From NCBI GenBank assembly GCA_030748455.1, contig JASMLY010000047.1, forward strand, positions 1-20,008: a stretch of 20,008 bases of DNA, written 5' to 3'. Below, in pieces: positions 13,572-20,008 of the stretch. Source of the DNA: Phycisphaerales bacterium. Lineage in GTDB: Bacteria; Planctomycetota; Phycisphaerae; Phycisphaerales; SM1A02. Under the pieces are notes generated by a model, which was not told the DNA's origin, did not search any database, and saw nothing but the letters and a program-made list of their open reading frames with translations. Within the stretch, counting starts at the first letter, position 1. The number at the start of each line of letters is the position of its first letter. Made by a program: the position numbers and the translations under genes.

Positions 13572-16385
13572 ATGCCTTCACTGTACATCATCGATGGTCA
13601 CGCACAATTCTTTCGTGCGTACTATGCAATTCGTACTCCGATGAGCAGCCCCGTAAATGGTGAACCAACAAACATGGTGTATGGATTTACTTCCATGCTC
13701 TTAAAATTGATACGCGAAGAAAAGCCAGAACATCTCGCAGTCGTTATTGATGTCGCAGATGATCAAGAGACGTTTCGTTCAGAAATTGACCCAGAGTACA
13801 AAGCGAACCGTGACCCTGCCCCAGACGACTTTGGGAGTCAAGTCGAGAAGTGTTTAGATATTTTAGAAGCACTAAACATTCCAGTGTATGGAGAACCTGT
13901 AGTTGAAGCAGATGATGTGATTGCATCACTCGTAAAACGCATGAGAATCGACGAACCAGAACTTGATATCCGAGTGATTTCTCGAGACAAGGACCTTACC
14001 CAGTTGATTGATGATCGTGTGGAGTTATTCGATGCGCACAAGGGGCAACGTGTCCTTCCAGATGATGTGTTCAAAACACCTGGGATGAACATTCCTCCTG
14101 AAAAGGTTGGTGACATTCTTGCAATGATGGGTGACACAAGTGACAACATTCCAGGGGTTCCTGGGATCGGACCCAAGACGGCAGCGAAGCTGATTATGGA
14201 GTTTGGCTCGATCGATGGTGTGTACCAAAACATTGACCAGATCAAGGGTAAGCGTAAAGAAAACCTGCTCGCTAGTCGTGATATCTTAAAACGAAGCAGA
14301 CAATTGGTGACCCTTAAAGACGATGTTGCATTTGAGTTCGAGTTGAGCGAGACACGATCTGACCCGACTGCTTGGAATGCTGATGCAATCAATGCGTTGT
14401 TTCGAGAACTTGGGTTTAACCGATTCCCTGAAGAAATACAACGCCTCGCATTAGGTGAAATCTCTGAAGAACAGAGCACTGGAACTCAAGCAAAGGGCAC
14501 AAGCCAACCGATCGTGGGCGGTCTCTTTGCAATGGGACCTGACAGGGATCATCCTGCGTACAAAGCAGGCTACACCCTGATTGATACTCAGAAAAAACTC
14601 ACTACACTCGTGAAACAATGTATGGCTGCATCTCTGATTGCAGTTGATACCGAGACAACTGGGCTCAATCCAATGTCTGCGGAACTCTGTGGGATCTCCA
14701 TTTCCCTAGGCGCAGGGCATGGTGCATACATACCCACAAAATGCCACGAGAAGCACCTTGATCAAGAAGTTGTGGTTGAGGCACTTCGTCCAATTTTTGA
14801 AAATGAAGCGATTGCGATCGTAGGGCACAATATCAAATATGATCTTGTCGTTTTACACAATGCAGGCATTGAAGTTTGTGGGCAATTGCACGACACCCTG
14901 ATTGCTGCATGGCTCTGTGACGCTTCGAGAAGTGGATACTCGATGGATGCAGTAGCACTCGGGATGCTTGGGTACACATGCATCTCCATTTCTGATCTCA
15001 TCGGAAAGGGAAAGAGCCAGGTGACGTTTGATGCTGTCCCACTGATTGATGCTTGTCCGTATGCTGCGGAAGACGTAGATATTACCTATCAACTTTGGAA
15101 TGCACTTGAGCCTCAGCTTGAGCTGAAGAATCTTCGCGGGTTGTACAACGATATAGAAATGCCACTCGTTCGAGTCCTTGCTTCGATGAGAGTTATTGGA
15201 GTAAAAGCAGACAAGGCTGAACTCGAACGCCAACGACAGAAATTAGGTGTACGAATTGAGGAGCTGAAGAAAGAAATTGATGCAGCTGCTCCATATGCGT
15301 TCAACCCTGATTCACCGAAACAACTTTCTGAAGTGTTGTTTAACAATCCAACTGATGAACCATCGGGGTTAGGCATCAAACCAATCAAGAGGGGGAAATC
15401 GTTTCATTCAACAAATGTCGAAGTGTTAGAAAAACTTGCGACTGACCCAGACGTCCACACCTTGTTGCCCAAGTTTATATTGGAGTACCGCAAACTTACG
15501 AAACTCATGAACACATATGTAGTTTCGTTGGGCGAAGCGATCAATAAAAATACAGGTCGGATTCACGCTTCGTTTAACCAAACGGGTACTTCGACAGGTC
15601 GTTTGAGCAGTAGTGACCCAAATTTGCAGAACATTCCGATTCGAACTGAAGTTGGTAGAGAAATACGGAAAGCATTCATACCAGAAGAAGGGAATGTACT
15701 GATCGCAGCCGATTATTCTCAAGTCGAATTGAGAATGCTCGCGCATTTATCTAAAGACGAAGCGTTGAAGCAGGCATTCCTAGAGGGACAAGATATTCAC
15801 CGGGCTGTTGCATCTGAAGTGTTTGGTACTTCGATCGACGAAGTCTCAAGTGAACAGCGTTCTGCTGCAAAAGCAGTGAATTTTGGGATTGTGTATGGGA
15901 TCACTTCGTGGGGTCTTGCTCGAGGACTCGATTGTGAACCAAGCAGAGCAGCTGCAATCATTGAAGATTACAAATCAAAATTCAAAGGGATCCAAACATT
16001 TTTGGATGCGTGCATATCTCAAGCGAGCGCGTGTGGGTATGTCGAAACAATTATGCATCGGCGACGAGCAATTCGTTCGGCTGATTCTACAAATCCACAG
16101 CAGCGGGCTGCTGCTGAGCGGGTTTCTATTAACAGTGTTGTGCAAGGAAGTGCTGCAGATCTCATTAAAATTGCAATGAACAATGTGCATCATGGGTTAC
16201 TTGAACAGTTCCCAGATGCGCATCTTTTGATGCAAATTCATGATGAACTCGTTATAGAAGCACCTGCTTCACAAGCAGAAGATGTGCAACATTTACTCGT
16301 GAATCTCATGGAATCTGCGATGGTTCTCGATGTTCCAATCGTTGCAGATTCGTCAATTGGAACGAGTTGGGCAGCGTGTAAATGA
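13572..16385 (+). CDS. polA: DNA polymerase I
   Basis: Repair and Okazaki-fragment polymerase, 937 residues, with three intact domains. The 5' nuclease begins LYIIDGHAQFFRAYYA and includes EADDVIASL, RDKDLTQL and MMGDTSDNIPGVPGIGPKTA. The 3'-5' proofreading domain has AVDTETTGL (Asp359, Glu361), VGHNIKYDL and YAAEDVDITYQLW, so all exonuclease motifs are kept. The polymerase has TGRLSSSDPNLQNIPIR, motif A DYSQVELRM (Asp714), the O-helix R763-K767-F771-G772 in RSAAKAVNFGIVYG, and motif C QIHDELVIEAP (Asp891, Glu892). The ATG start is six bases past the preceding stop, with only a weak ribosome site. It is the last gene of the mre block; a strong hairpin follows about 100 bases after the stop. 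Confidence 0.97.
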   Translation: MPSLYIIDGHAQFFRAYYAIRTPMSSPVNGEPTNMVYGFTSMLLKLIREEKPEHLAVVIDVADDQETFRSEIDPEYKANRDPAPDDFGSQVEKCLDILEALNIPVYGEPVVEADDVIASLVKRMRIDEPELDIRVISRDKDLTQLIDDRVELFDAHKGQRVLPDDVFKTPGMNIPPEKVGDILAMMGDTSDNIPGVPGIGPKTAAKLIMEFGSIDGVYQNIDQIKGKRKENLLASRDILKRSRQLVTLKDDVAFEFELSETRSDPTAWNADAINALFRELGFNRFPEEIQRLALGEISEEQSTGTQAKGTSQPIVGGLFAMGPDRDHPAYKAGYTLIDTQKKLTTLVKQCMAASLIAVDTETTGLNPMSAELCGISISLGAGHGAYIPTKCHEKHLDQEVVVEALRPIFENEAIAIVGHNIKYDLVVLHNAGIEVCGQLHDTLIAAWLCDASRSGYSMDAVALGMLGYTCISISDLIGKGKSQVTFDAVPLIDACPYAAEDVDITYQLWNALEPQLELKNLRGLYNDIEMPLVRVLASMRVIGVKADKAELERQRQKLGVRIEELKKEIDAAAPYAFNPDSPKQLSEVLFNNPTDEPSGLGIKPIKRGKSFHSTNVEVLEKLATDPDVHTLLPKFILEYRKLTKLMNTYVVSLGEAINKNTGRIHASFNQTGTSTGRLSSSDPNLQNIPIRTEVGREIRKAFIPEEGNVLIAADYSQVELRMLAHLSKDEALKQAFLEGQDIHRAVASEVFGTSIDEVSSEQRSAAKAVNFGIVYGITSWGLARGLDCEPSRAAAIIEDYKSKFKGIQTFLDACISQASACGYVETIMHRRRAIRSADSTNPQQRAAAERVSINSVVQGSAADLIKIAMNNVHHGLLEQFPDAHLLMQIHDELVIEAPASQAEDVQHLLVNLMESAMVLDVPIVADSSIGTSWAACK

Positions 16386-16433
16386 TGGGCGTTCGTTGAA
16401 GCAAAGCGAAACGAATGACCGCAGTCCGCTTAA

Positions 16434-16517
16434 GCAGGAGGAAAAGAACAAGACCTCATTGCGAAGCGGGGGAGTTCGACATTGCAGGAGGAAAAGAACA
16501 AGACCTCATTGCGAAGC
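16434..16517 (+). repeat. Tandem duplication, 50-base period, with identical 34-base copies
   Basis: The 34 bases at 16434-16467 recur exactly at 16484-16517; the shared sequence begins GCAGGAGGAAAAGAACAAGA and ends CATTGCGAAGC. The two copies are separated by 16 unrelated bases, so the period is 50. Only the second copy is followed by the complementary arm that makes the long hairpin at 16490-16538. The first copy is thus an orphan left arm, as expected if the 5' half of the element was duplicated by slippage. A smaller hairpin with a GU pair (CGTTCGTT / AACGAATG, 16390-16397 and 16410-16417) lies upstream, just after the polA stop. Confidence 0.9.
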
Positions 16518-16538
16518 AATGAGGTCTTGTTCTTTTCC
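16490..16538. terminator. Perfect 23-bp hairpin with GAA triloop, probable bidirectional terminator
   Basis: Bases 16490-16512 and 16516-16538 are exact reverse complements around the triloop GAA (core GCGAAGC). Read rightwards, the stem GACCTCATTGC / GCAATGAGGTC is followed by TTGTTCTTTT, which serves as a T-rich tract for polA. Read leftwards, the same symmetry gives a terminator for tRNA-Asp, whose 3' end is six bases away. A-rich and T-rich outer arms that pair with each other are typical of two-way terminators between convergent genes. Confidence 0.88.
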
Positions 16539-16543
16539 GTAAG

Positions 16544-16617
16544 CGAGGCGGACGGGACTCGAACCCGCAACAACCGGCTCGACAGGCCGGTACTCTAACC
16601 AATTGAGCTACCGCCCC
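16544..16617 (-). tRNA. tRNA-Asp (anticodon GUC)
   Basis: Seventy-four bases fold into a full cloverleaf. The acceptor GGGGCGG pairs with CCGCCTC (one G-U pair, position 2 with 71) and the discriminator is G. The D arm is GCTC / GAGT, the anticodon stem CCGGC / GCCGG encloses the loop CTGTCGA with anticodon GTC, and the T arm is GCGGG-TTCGAGT-CCCGT. The G discriminator and GTC anticodon both fit aspartate. The CCA end is not encoded (CTTA follows), so it must be added after transcription. It is convergent with polA and has its own promoter. Confidence 0.97.
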
Positions 16618-16632
16618 TCGTTTGGAAGGAGG

Positions 16633-16660
16633 ATTTTAGCATGGTTCATCATCCGGTCAA
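16633..16660 (-). promoter_or_regulatory. Sigma-70-type promoter of tRNA-Asp
   Basis: On the minus strand TTGACC (16660-16655) and TAAAAT (16638-16633) are separated by 16 bases; each matches five of six consensus positions. The predicted start lies about 7-9 bases before the mature tRNA 5' end at 16617, giving a short leader for RNase P to remove. This is the best housekeeping promoter in the window. Confidence 0.75.
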
Positions 16661-17157
16661 GGGCTTCTCTTCATGAATATAACCTAAGGATTACTGCCAA
16701 AAATGCCGTTTTTTTTGTATCAAAAAGAAATGTGCCAGTTTCATTCTCGTACAACTTTGGTGCAGAGAGGGAGTTTTGTCCCAACCGTTCTCAGTACTCT
16801 CCACCTTCCTTTAGCACCTCAAGTGTCAGCTTAGGTTTTTGTGCTGCTCAATCAACAACAGCAACATGGAGTTTTACATTTCACTCTTTGCGAGCGGGTC
16901 ACCCTAGTGGGCAGTTGTGAATTACAACAAATGTTCGTCGGCCATCTCCGGTGCATTTTTTTGGGTCATAGAGCAAGTTCGGTGGCTCCAATCAGTAACA
17001 AATTTGACGTCTACGCTCAAATTACCCATTGTGATTTTTTAGATGATTCTGACTCGGTCTCATCTTCATTTTCCTAGTTTTACGCCTTTTTTACTAGATT
17101 AGAGTGGTATCAGAACCGATTATGGGGTACTCTTGATTGATTCAGGGGAGTTTTTCT

Positions 17158-17178
17158 GCCAACGGTGAAACCGTTGGC
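17158..17178 (+). promoter_or_regulatory. Leader hairpin upstream of the secreted protease
   Basis: GCCAACGGT / ACCGTTGGC form a perfect 9-bp stem with a GAA loop, 84 bases before the protease ATG. There is no T-run after it (TTTTT comes before), so it is not a terminator for rightward transcription. Between it and the ribosome site a second pair, GAATGC and GCATTC (near 17189 and 17219), could close a larger loop. It may be an mRNA-stabilising or regulatory leader. It matches no riboswitch consensus I can recall. Confidence 0.4.
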
Positions 17179-17248
17179 TGCACGTTACGAATGCCTTTAT
17201 AGCCCCATTGGAGGGTTCGCATTCATCGATTTGGGAAGAAAGTACCCT

Positions 17249-17254
17249 AAGGAG
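17249..17254 (+). promoter_or_regulatory. Ribosome binding site that fixes the protease start
   Basis: AAGGAG lies eight bases before the ATG at 17263. A TTG in the same frame at 17257 is only two bases from this site and too close to be used, so the protein is taken to begin MNVQSISLSA. Confidence 0.8.
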
Positions 17255-17262
17255 TATTGTCA

Positions 17263-19530
17263 ATGAACGTCCAATCTATTTCTTTATCCGCCGCACTCAC
17301 CGCTGCTGCCTTCACAAGTACATCAATACTGGCAGATTTTGGAACAGATCAGGGTCAACCCCTTGATCGAGAAATCAACGCGGTTCTCAATCTTGAGAGC
17401 AGTTGGCACACAACACTACGAATTGATGACACTCCAGGCGAGCGAATCAGTGTGCAAATTCCAATCGGCGAAAACACATACACGTTAGACCTTGAGCCAA
17501 AATCAGTTCGATCTGAAGAGTACAAAGTACTCATGCAAGATGACAATGGTAATTTGTACGAAGTTCTTCCTGCCTCTATGCGAACGCTCCGAGGTTCAAT
17601 TACTGAAATGAGTGGAAGTATTGCATCGGGCTCACTTATGGAAGACGGTTTGTACGCTCGGATTCGTTTAGGTAATGGTGAAGAAGTTTGGATGGAGCCA
17701 ATTAGTGACCGTGTCAACGGAAGTCCAGAAGATTTATATGCTTTCTATTTCACCCACGATGTAATGGAATCTGATGGGATATGTGGGACAGTAGATAATG
17801 GATCTCATTTCAATGTCGACGATATTCTCAAAATGCTTGCTAATTATGAGACCAATGTAAATCAGAGGGGCAATATAATCTGTACTGCGCAGATTGCGTT
17901 TGATGCAGACTACGAGTATTACCAAGACTACGGCTCGGTACAATCTGTTGAAGACCGGATTAACCAAGTTATTAATAGTATTAATATTCAGTATGAAGGT
18001 GAAGTCAGTCTATCGTTTGAGATTACTACCATTATAGTTCGGAATACTTCAAACGATCCGTATACAACAAGTAACTGCTCAGATCTTCTTGAACAGTTTG
18101 CAAATGAGTGGCAAAGCAATCATGGTGGAATCTCCCGTGATGTTGCACACTTGTTTACTGGTAGAAACCTAGCAGACTGTGTTGGAATTGCTTTCACCCC
18201 TGGAGTTTGCCAAAGCTGGGCATATAGTCTAGCCCAGTCAGATTACGGTAACAATTATTCCTACACTACTCAGGTATCAGCACACGAACTTGGACATGGC
18301 TTCAGTGCGTCGCACCAAGAAACTCCTTATTACAACACTATGTACCCATCCATAAACGGTGGTAACACATTTAATTCAAACTCTGTTGCAGAAATTATTT
18401 CTTATTCAAATCAAGTTAATTGTTTGAGCTGCGAAAATCAAGCACCACAAGGCGCTTGCTGCATCGGAGATAACTGCGTTTTGATGTACCAAGCACAATG
18501 TGATGGTGGTGGTGGATTGTGGCAAGGCAACAATACAACATGTGATGTGAACCCTTGTGTAGCAGCCACAGGCGCATGCTGCGTAGATAACGCATGTCAG
18601 ACACTTTCAAGTGAAGATTGTTTTCTTGCAGGTGGTTCTTACAGCGGCGATAACGTTTCTTGTGGATCTGTAAGTTGTGCTCCTGGAGCTTGCTGCATCG
18701 ATCAATCATGCTCTGAAACACTCGAATCCGATTGTTCAGGCAATTGGTACGGTGAAGGAAGTTCTTGTGTTGATATCACGTGCGGTGCAGGTGCTGACCA
18801 CATCAACTATGAAATGCGAACCTGGTCAAGTAGTGACGGTCGATCTATGGTCACATTTGACTTGTACTTCCCAAGTACTGATCCAAACACAGTAATGACA
18901 GCAGTGTTTGGAAACGAAAATGTTCTTGAACTTAGCACATGGTCAAATGATCTGTTTGATGGGTCTGCAACACCAGTTGCGTTACACCAATCAGAACTCG
19001 GAGCAGATGTTGCGCACGACCGAGCGTGGGATGCACTCGGTGGAAACGACCTCGTGTACGACTCCTACGTTGCGATCGGTAGTGATGATGCAGCCTTCAG
19101 TGCTGCATTGCTCCTTGGCTTTGACAGCGTAGGCTTCAATAATGCAACTGGGCTCGTAATCAACGACGGACTTTGGTTCATCATTCCAGATGACCCAGCA
19201 GGCACAATTGGGCAAGGCACAGAACTCGGACACCGTATCGGCAGTTTCTCAATTGAACAAGGGCAAGGGTTTGAAGCACTTGTCAATGTGCAGTGGAATG
19301 ATGGTGCTGGAGTAGTACACCAAAGCCTAGGTCTCTACTGGAACAACGAAGGCATCGCTCCTGCTTGTTCCACTGATATCAACGGTGATAATGCAACAGA
19401 CGTCAACGATTTGCTTGCTCTGATTGATGCATGGGGAGCATGCAGCGGATGCAATGCTGACATCGATGGTAGTGGTGCAGTCGATGTCGATGACCTTCTT
19501 CTCCTCATCGGCGGATGGGGACCCTGCTAA
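17263..19530 (+). CDS. Secreted metzincin-like metalloprotease with Cys-rich repeats and dockerin-like C-terminus
   Basis: A 755-residue exported protein. Residues 1-24 are a signal peptide cut after SILA. After a pro-region-like domain comes a zinc protease core: HELGHGFSASH (341-351) supplies three histidines and Glu342, and a Met-turn candidate, NTMYPS, follows at Met360. The spacing is that of reprolysin/ADAM-like metzincins, but the usual glycine at position 8 of the motif is serine. Three Cys-rich modules start GACCIGDNC (397), GACCVDNAC (437) and GACCIDQSC (475). A beta-rich region follows (about 515-700). The C-terminus has two EF-hand-like loops, DINGDNATDVNDLL and DIDGSGAVDVDDLL, each ending near W-G, as in dockerin-like domains common in Phycisphaerae. 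It stands alone between a structured leader and a terminator. Substrate is unknown; degradation of extracellular protein is likely. Confidence 0.88.
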   Translation: MNVQSISLSAALTAAAFTSTSILADFGTDQGQPLDREINAVLNLESSWHTTLRIDDTPGERISVQIPIGENTYTLDLEPKSVRSEEYKVLMQDDNGNLYEVLPASMRTLRGSITEMSGSIASGSLMEDGLYARIRLGNGEEVWMEPISDRVNGSPEDLYAFYFTHDVMESDGICGTVDNGSHFNVDDILKMLANYETNVNQRGNIICTAQIAFDADYEYYQDYGSVQSVEDRINQVINSINIQYEGEVSLSFEITTIIVRNTSNDPYTTSNCSDLLEQFANEWQSNHGGISRDVAHLFTGRNLADCVGIAFTPGVCQSWAYSLAQSDYGNNYSYTTQVSAHELGHGFSASHQETPYYNTMYPSINGGNTFNSNSVAEIISYSNQVNCLSCENQAPQGACCIGDNCVLMYQAQCDGGGGLWQGNNTTCDVNPCVAATGACCVDNACQTLSSEDCFLAGGSYSGDNVSCGSVSCAPGACCIDQSCSETLESDCSGNWYGEGSSCVDITCGAGADHINYEMRTWSSSDGRSMVTFDLYFPSTDPNTVMTAVFGNENVLELSTWSNDLFDGSATPVALHQSELGADVAHDRAWDALGGNDLVYDSYVAIGSDDAAFSAALLLGFDSVGFNNATGLVINDGLWFIIPDDPAGTIGQGTELGHRIGSFSIEQGQGFEALVNVQWNDGAGVVHQSLGLYWNNEGIAPACSTDINGDNATDVNDLLALIDAWGACSGCNADIDGSGAVDVDDLLLLIGGWGPC

Positions 19531-19555
19531 GACGGTCTTACACGTTCTAATAGAA

Positions 19556-19586
19556 GACCCTCGCCCTCAGGCGAGGGTCTTTTTTT
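19556..19586 (+). terminator. Strong intrinsic terminator of the protease gene
   Basis: A perfect 10-bp GC-rich stem, GACCCTCGCC / GGCGAGGGTC, with a CTCA loop is followed by seven T residues (19580-19586). It is 25 bases after the stop codon. The stop itself lies in a small palindrome, TAAGAC-g-GTCTTA (19528-19540). On the opposite strand the stem is followed only by TTCTATTAG, so it is mainly a rightward terminator. Confidence 0.93.
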
Positions 19587-19602
19587 GATCTTGGAACATA
19601 AT

Positions 19603-19639
19603 GGGGTCATGTCGAGGGTCAGACCCTCGACATGGCCCT
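19603..19639. repeat. Long inverted repeat between the convergent protease and greA genes
   Basis: CATGTCGAGGGTC (19608-19620) and GACCCTCGACATG (19622-19634) are exact reverse complements around one central base. Pairing extends outward to 19603-19639 through GU pairs in a plus-strand RNA. It abuts the greA stop codon and probably forms the 3' end of greA mRNA, though no T-run follows on that strand. Its core GACCCTCG is also the core of the terminator stem 30 bases away. Confidence 0.8.
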
Positions 19640-20008
19640 CTACTCTTCGATGGAGAGGATTTCAAATTGTGTGCGCCCTGAGGGTAACACAACGCCAACG
19701 GTTTCACCAACTCGAGCTTTAAACAACGCTTCACCGAGGGGAGAATTAGGTGTGACTTCAAGGTACTCAAGATCGAAGCGACCGGTTGATTCTCCAACAA
19801 GTTTGTACAAATCTTCTATGTTTGTAGTACAGTTTTTCAATCGAACGACGCTCCCTAGAAATACAACACCTTCTGGGACATGTTCGGTATCTGCAACCGT
19901 CGCTTCTGCGAGACGGTTTTCGAGATCTTTAATCTTCCGCTCATTGTGTGCCTGATCATCTTTTGCGGCGTGGTAGTCGGCATTTTCTTTCAAATCGCCT
20001 AGTTCACG
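19640..20008 (-). CDS. greA: Transcription elongation factor GreA, C-terminal part (5' end beyond the window)
   Basis: Binds in the RNA polymerase secondary channel and stimulates cleavage of backtracked transcripts. About 123 C-terminal residues are present and the frame stays open to the right edge. RELGDLKENADYHAAKDDQ matches the tip region of the N-terminal coiled coil with its acidic residues, which act at the polymerase active site. The C-terminal FKBP-like domain ends PNSPLGEALFKARVGETVGV then VLPSGRTQFEILSIEE. An in-frame TTG at 19993 falls inside the conserved GDLKENAEY region and is not the true start; around 35-40 N-terminal residues lie outside. It converges on the protease gene. 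Confidence 0.93.
   Translation of the reverse strand, partial: RELGDLKENADYHAAKDDQAHNERKIKDLENRLAEATVADTEHVPEGVVFLGSVVRLKNCTTNIEDLYKLVGESTGRFDLEYLEVTPNSPLGEALFKARVGETVGVVLPSGRTQFEILSIEE

Larger units (their letters stand above)
16661..17262. other. Gene-poor stretch between the tRNA-Asp promoter and the protease
   Basis: About 600 bases with no credible protein gene on either strand. It contains homopolymer runs (eight T near 16708, seven T near 16953). A short inverted repeat GTTGT-gaatt-ACAAC lies at 16914-16928. A possible promoter pairs TTGACG (17004-17009) with a weak CATTGT 17 bases on. The last 110 bases form a structured leader, described separately. A frame open across 16603-16920 begins inside the tRNA, has no ribosome site and resembles no protein I know. 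Confidence 0.6.

Noticed and set aside
13838..14479. Open frame of 213 codons on the minus strand
   Set aside because: Antisense to the 5' nuclease domain of polA; Ser/Ile-rich composition typical of a shadow frame.
16434..16517. Two exact 34-base repeats with a 16-base gap, considered as a minimal CRISPR array
   Set aside because: Only two copies, a spacer of 16 bases is too short, no cas genes are near, and the second copy is simply one arm of a terminator-like hairpin.
16544..16617. tRNA-Asp as an attachment site of an integrated element
   Set aside because: No integrase, no repeat of the tRNA 3' end elsewhere in the window and no phage-like genes beside it.
16603..16920. Open frame of 105 codons starting inside tRNA-Asp on the opposite strand
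   Set aside because: The start is within the tRNA, there is no Shine-Dalgarno, and the translation shows no recognisable domain or membrane pattern.
17101..17262. Protease leader as a known riboswitch (for example a cyclic di-GMP class)
   Set aside because: The hairpin order and conserved bases of the classes I can recall are not present; left as an unassigned structured leader.

Overview
The window looks like the chromosome of a planctomycete, most likely of the class Phycisphaerae. The best clues are the C-terminal paired dockerin-like calcium loops ending in W-G-x-C and the repeated G-A-C-C cysteine modules in the secreted protein near the right end. A membrane coiled-coil gene and a small membrane gene placed directly before mreBCD, and an alternative GlmU-like gene next to polA, also fit. 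This is inference from family knowledge; no rRNA is present to settle it. Coding is dense, base composition is moderate (a little under half G+C by eye), and nothing looks phage- or transposon-derived.

Left edge (1-2149): topA (DNA topoisomerase I, cut by the edge) and miaA (tRNA dimethylallyltransferase) run leftwards. A 73-base divergent gap separates them from the first rightward block.

First rightward block (2150-8777): pgk, a secreted TlpA-like thioredoxin/TPR protein, rpe, accD, lnt, and a HEAT-repeat protein with a lipoprotein-like N-terminus. Gaps are short or negative (ATGA overlap into rpe, 3 bases between accD and lnt, 11-base overlap from lnt into the HEAT gene). The block joins central carbon metabolism, fatty acid initiation and envelope lipoprotein maturation, and ends at an imperfect hairpin with a T-run.

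Second rightward block (8845-16538): a membrane coiled-coil protein with a small C-terminal beta-domain resembling MreC/FlgT-type domains, a 60-residue single-span protein, mreB, mreC, mreD, a short GlmU-like left-handed beta-helix protein, and polA. This reads as a cell-shape and wall-precursor cluster running into DNA polymerase I. It ends at a striking perfect 23-bp hairpin with a GAA triloop, next to a 50-base-period tandem duplication.

Right part (16539-20008): tRNA-Asp(GUC) faces left with a clear sigma-70-like promoter. A 600-base gene-poor stretch carries a perfect GAA-triloop hairpin in its distal part, upstream of a large secreted metzincin-like protease with three Cys-rich modules and a dockerin-like pair. 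A strong terminator, a second long inverted repeat sharing the same 8-base core, and the leftward 3' part of greA follow.

No complete new defence or mobile system is visible. The least ordinary items are the modular secreted protease with its structured leader, the repeat/hairpin elements at 16434-16538 and 19556-19639, the extended mre cluster, and the shortened GlmU-like protein.
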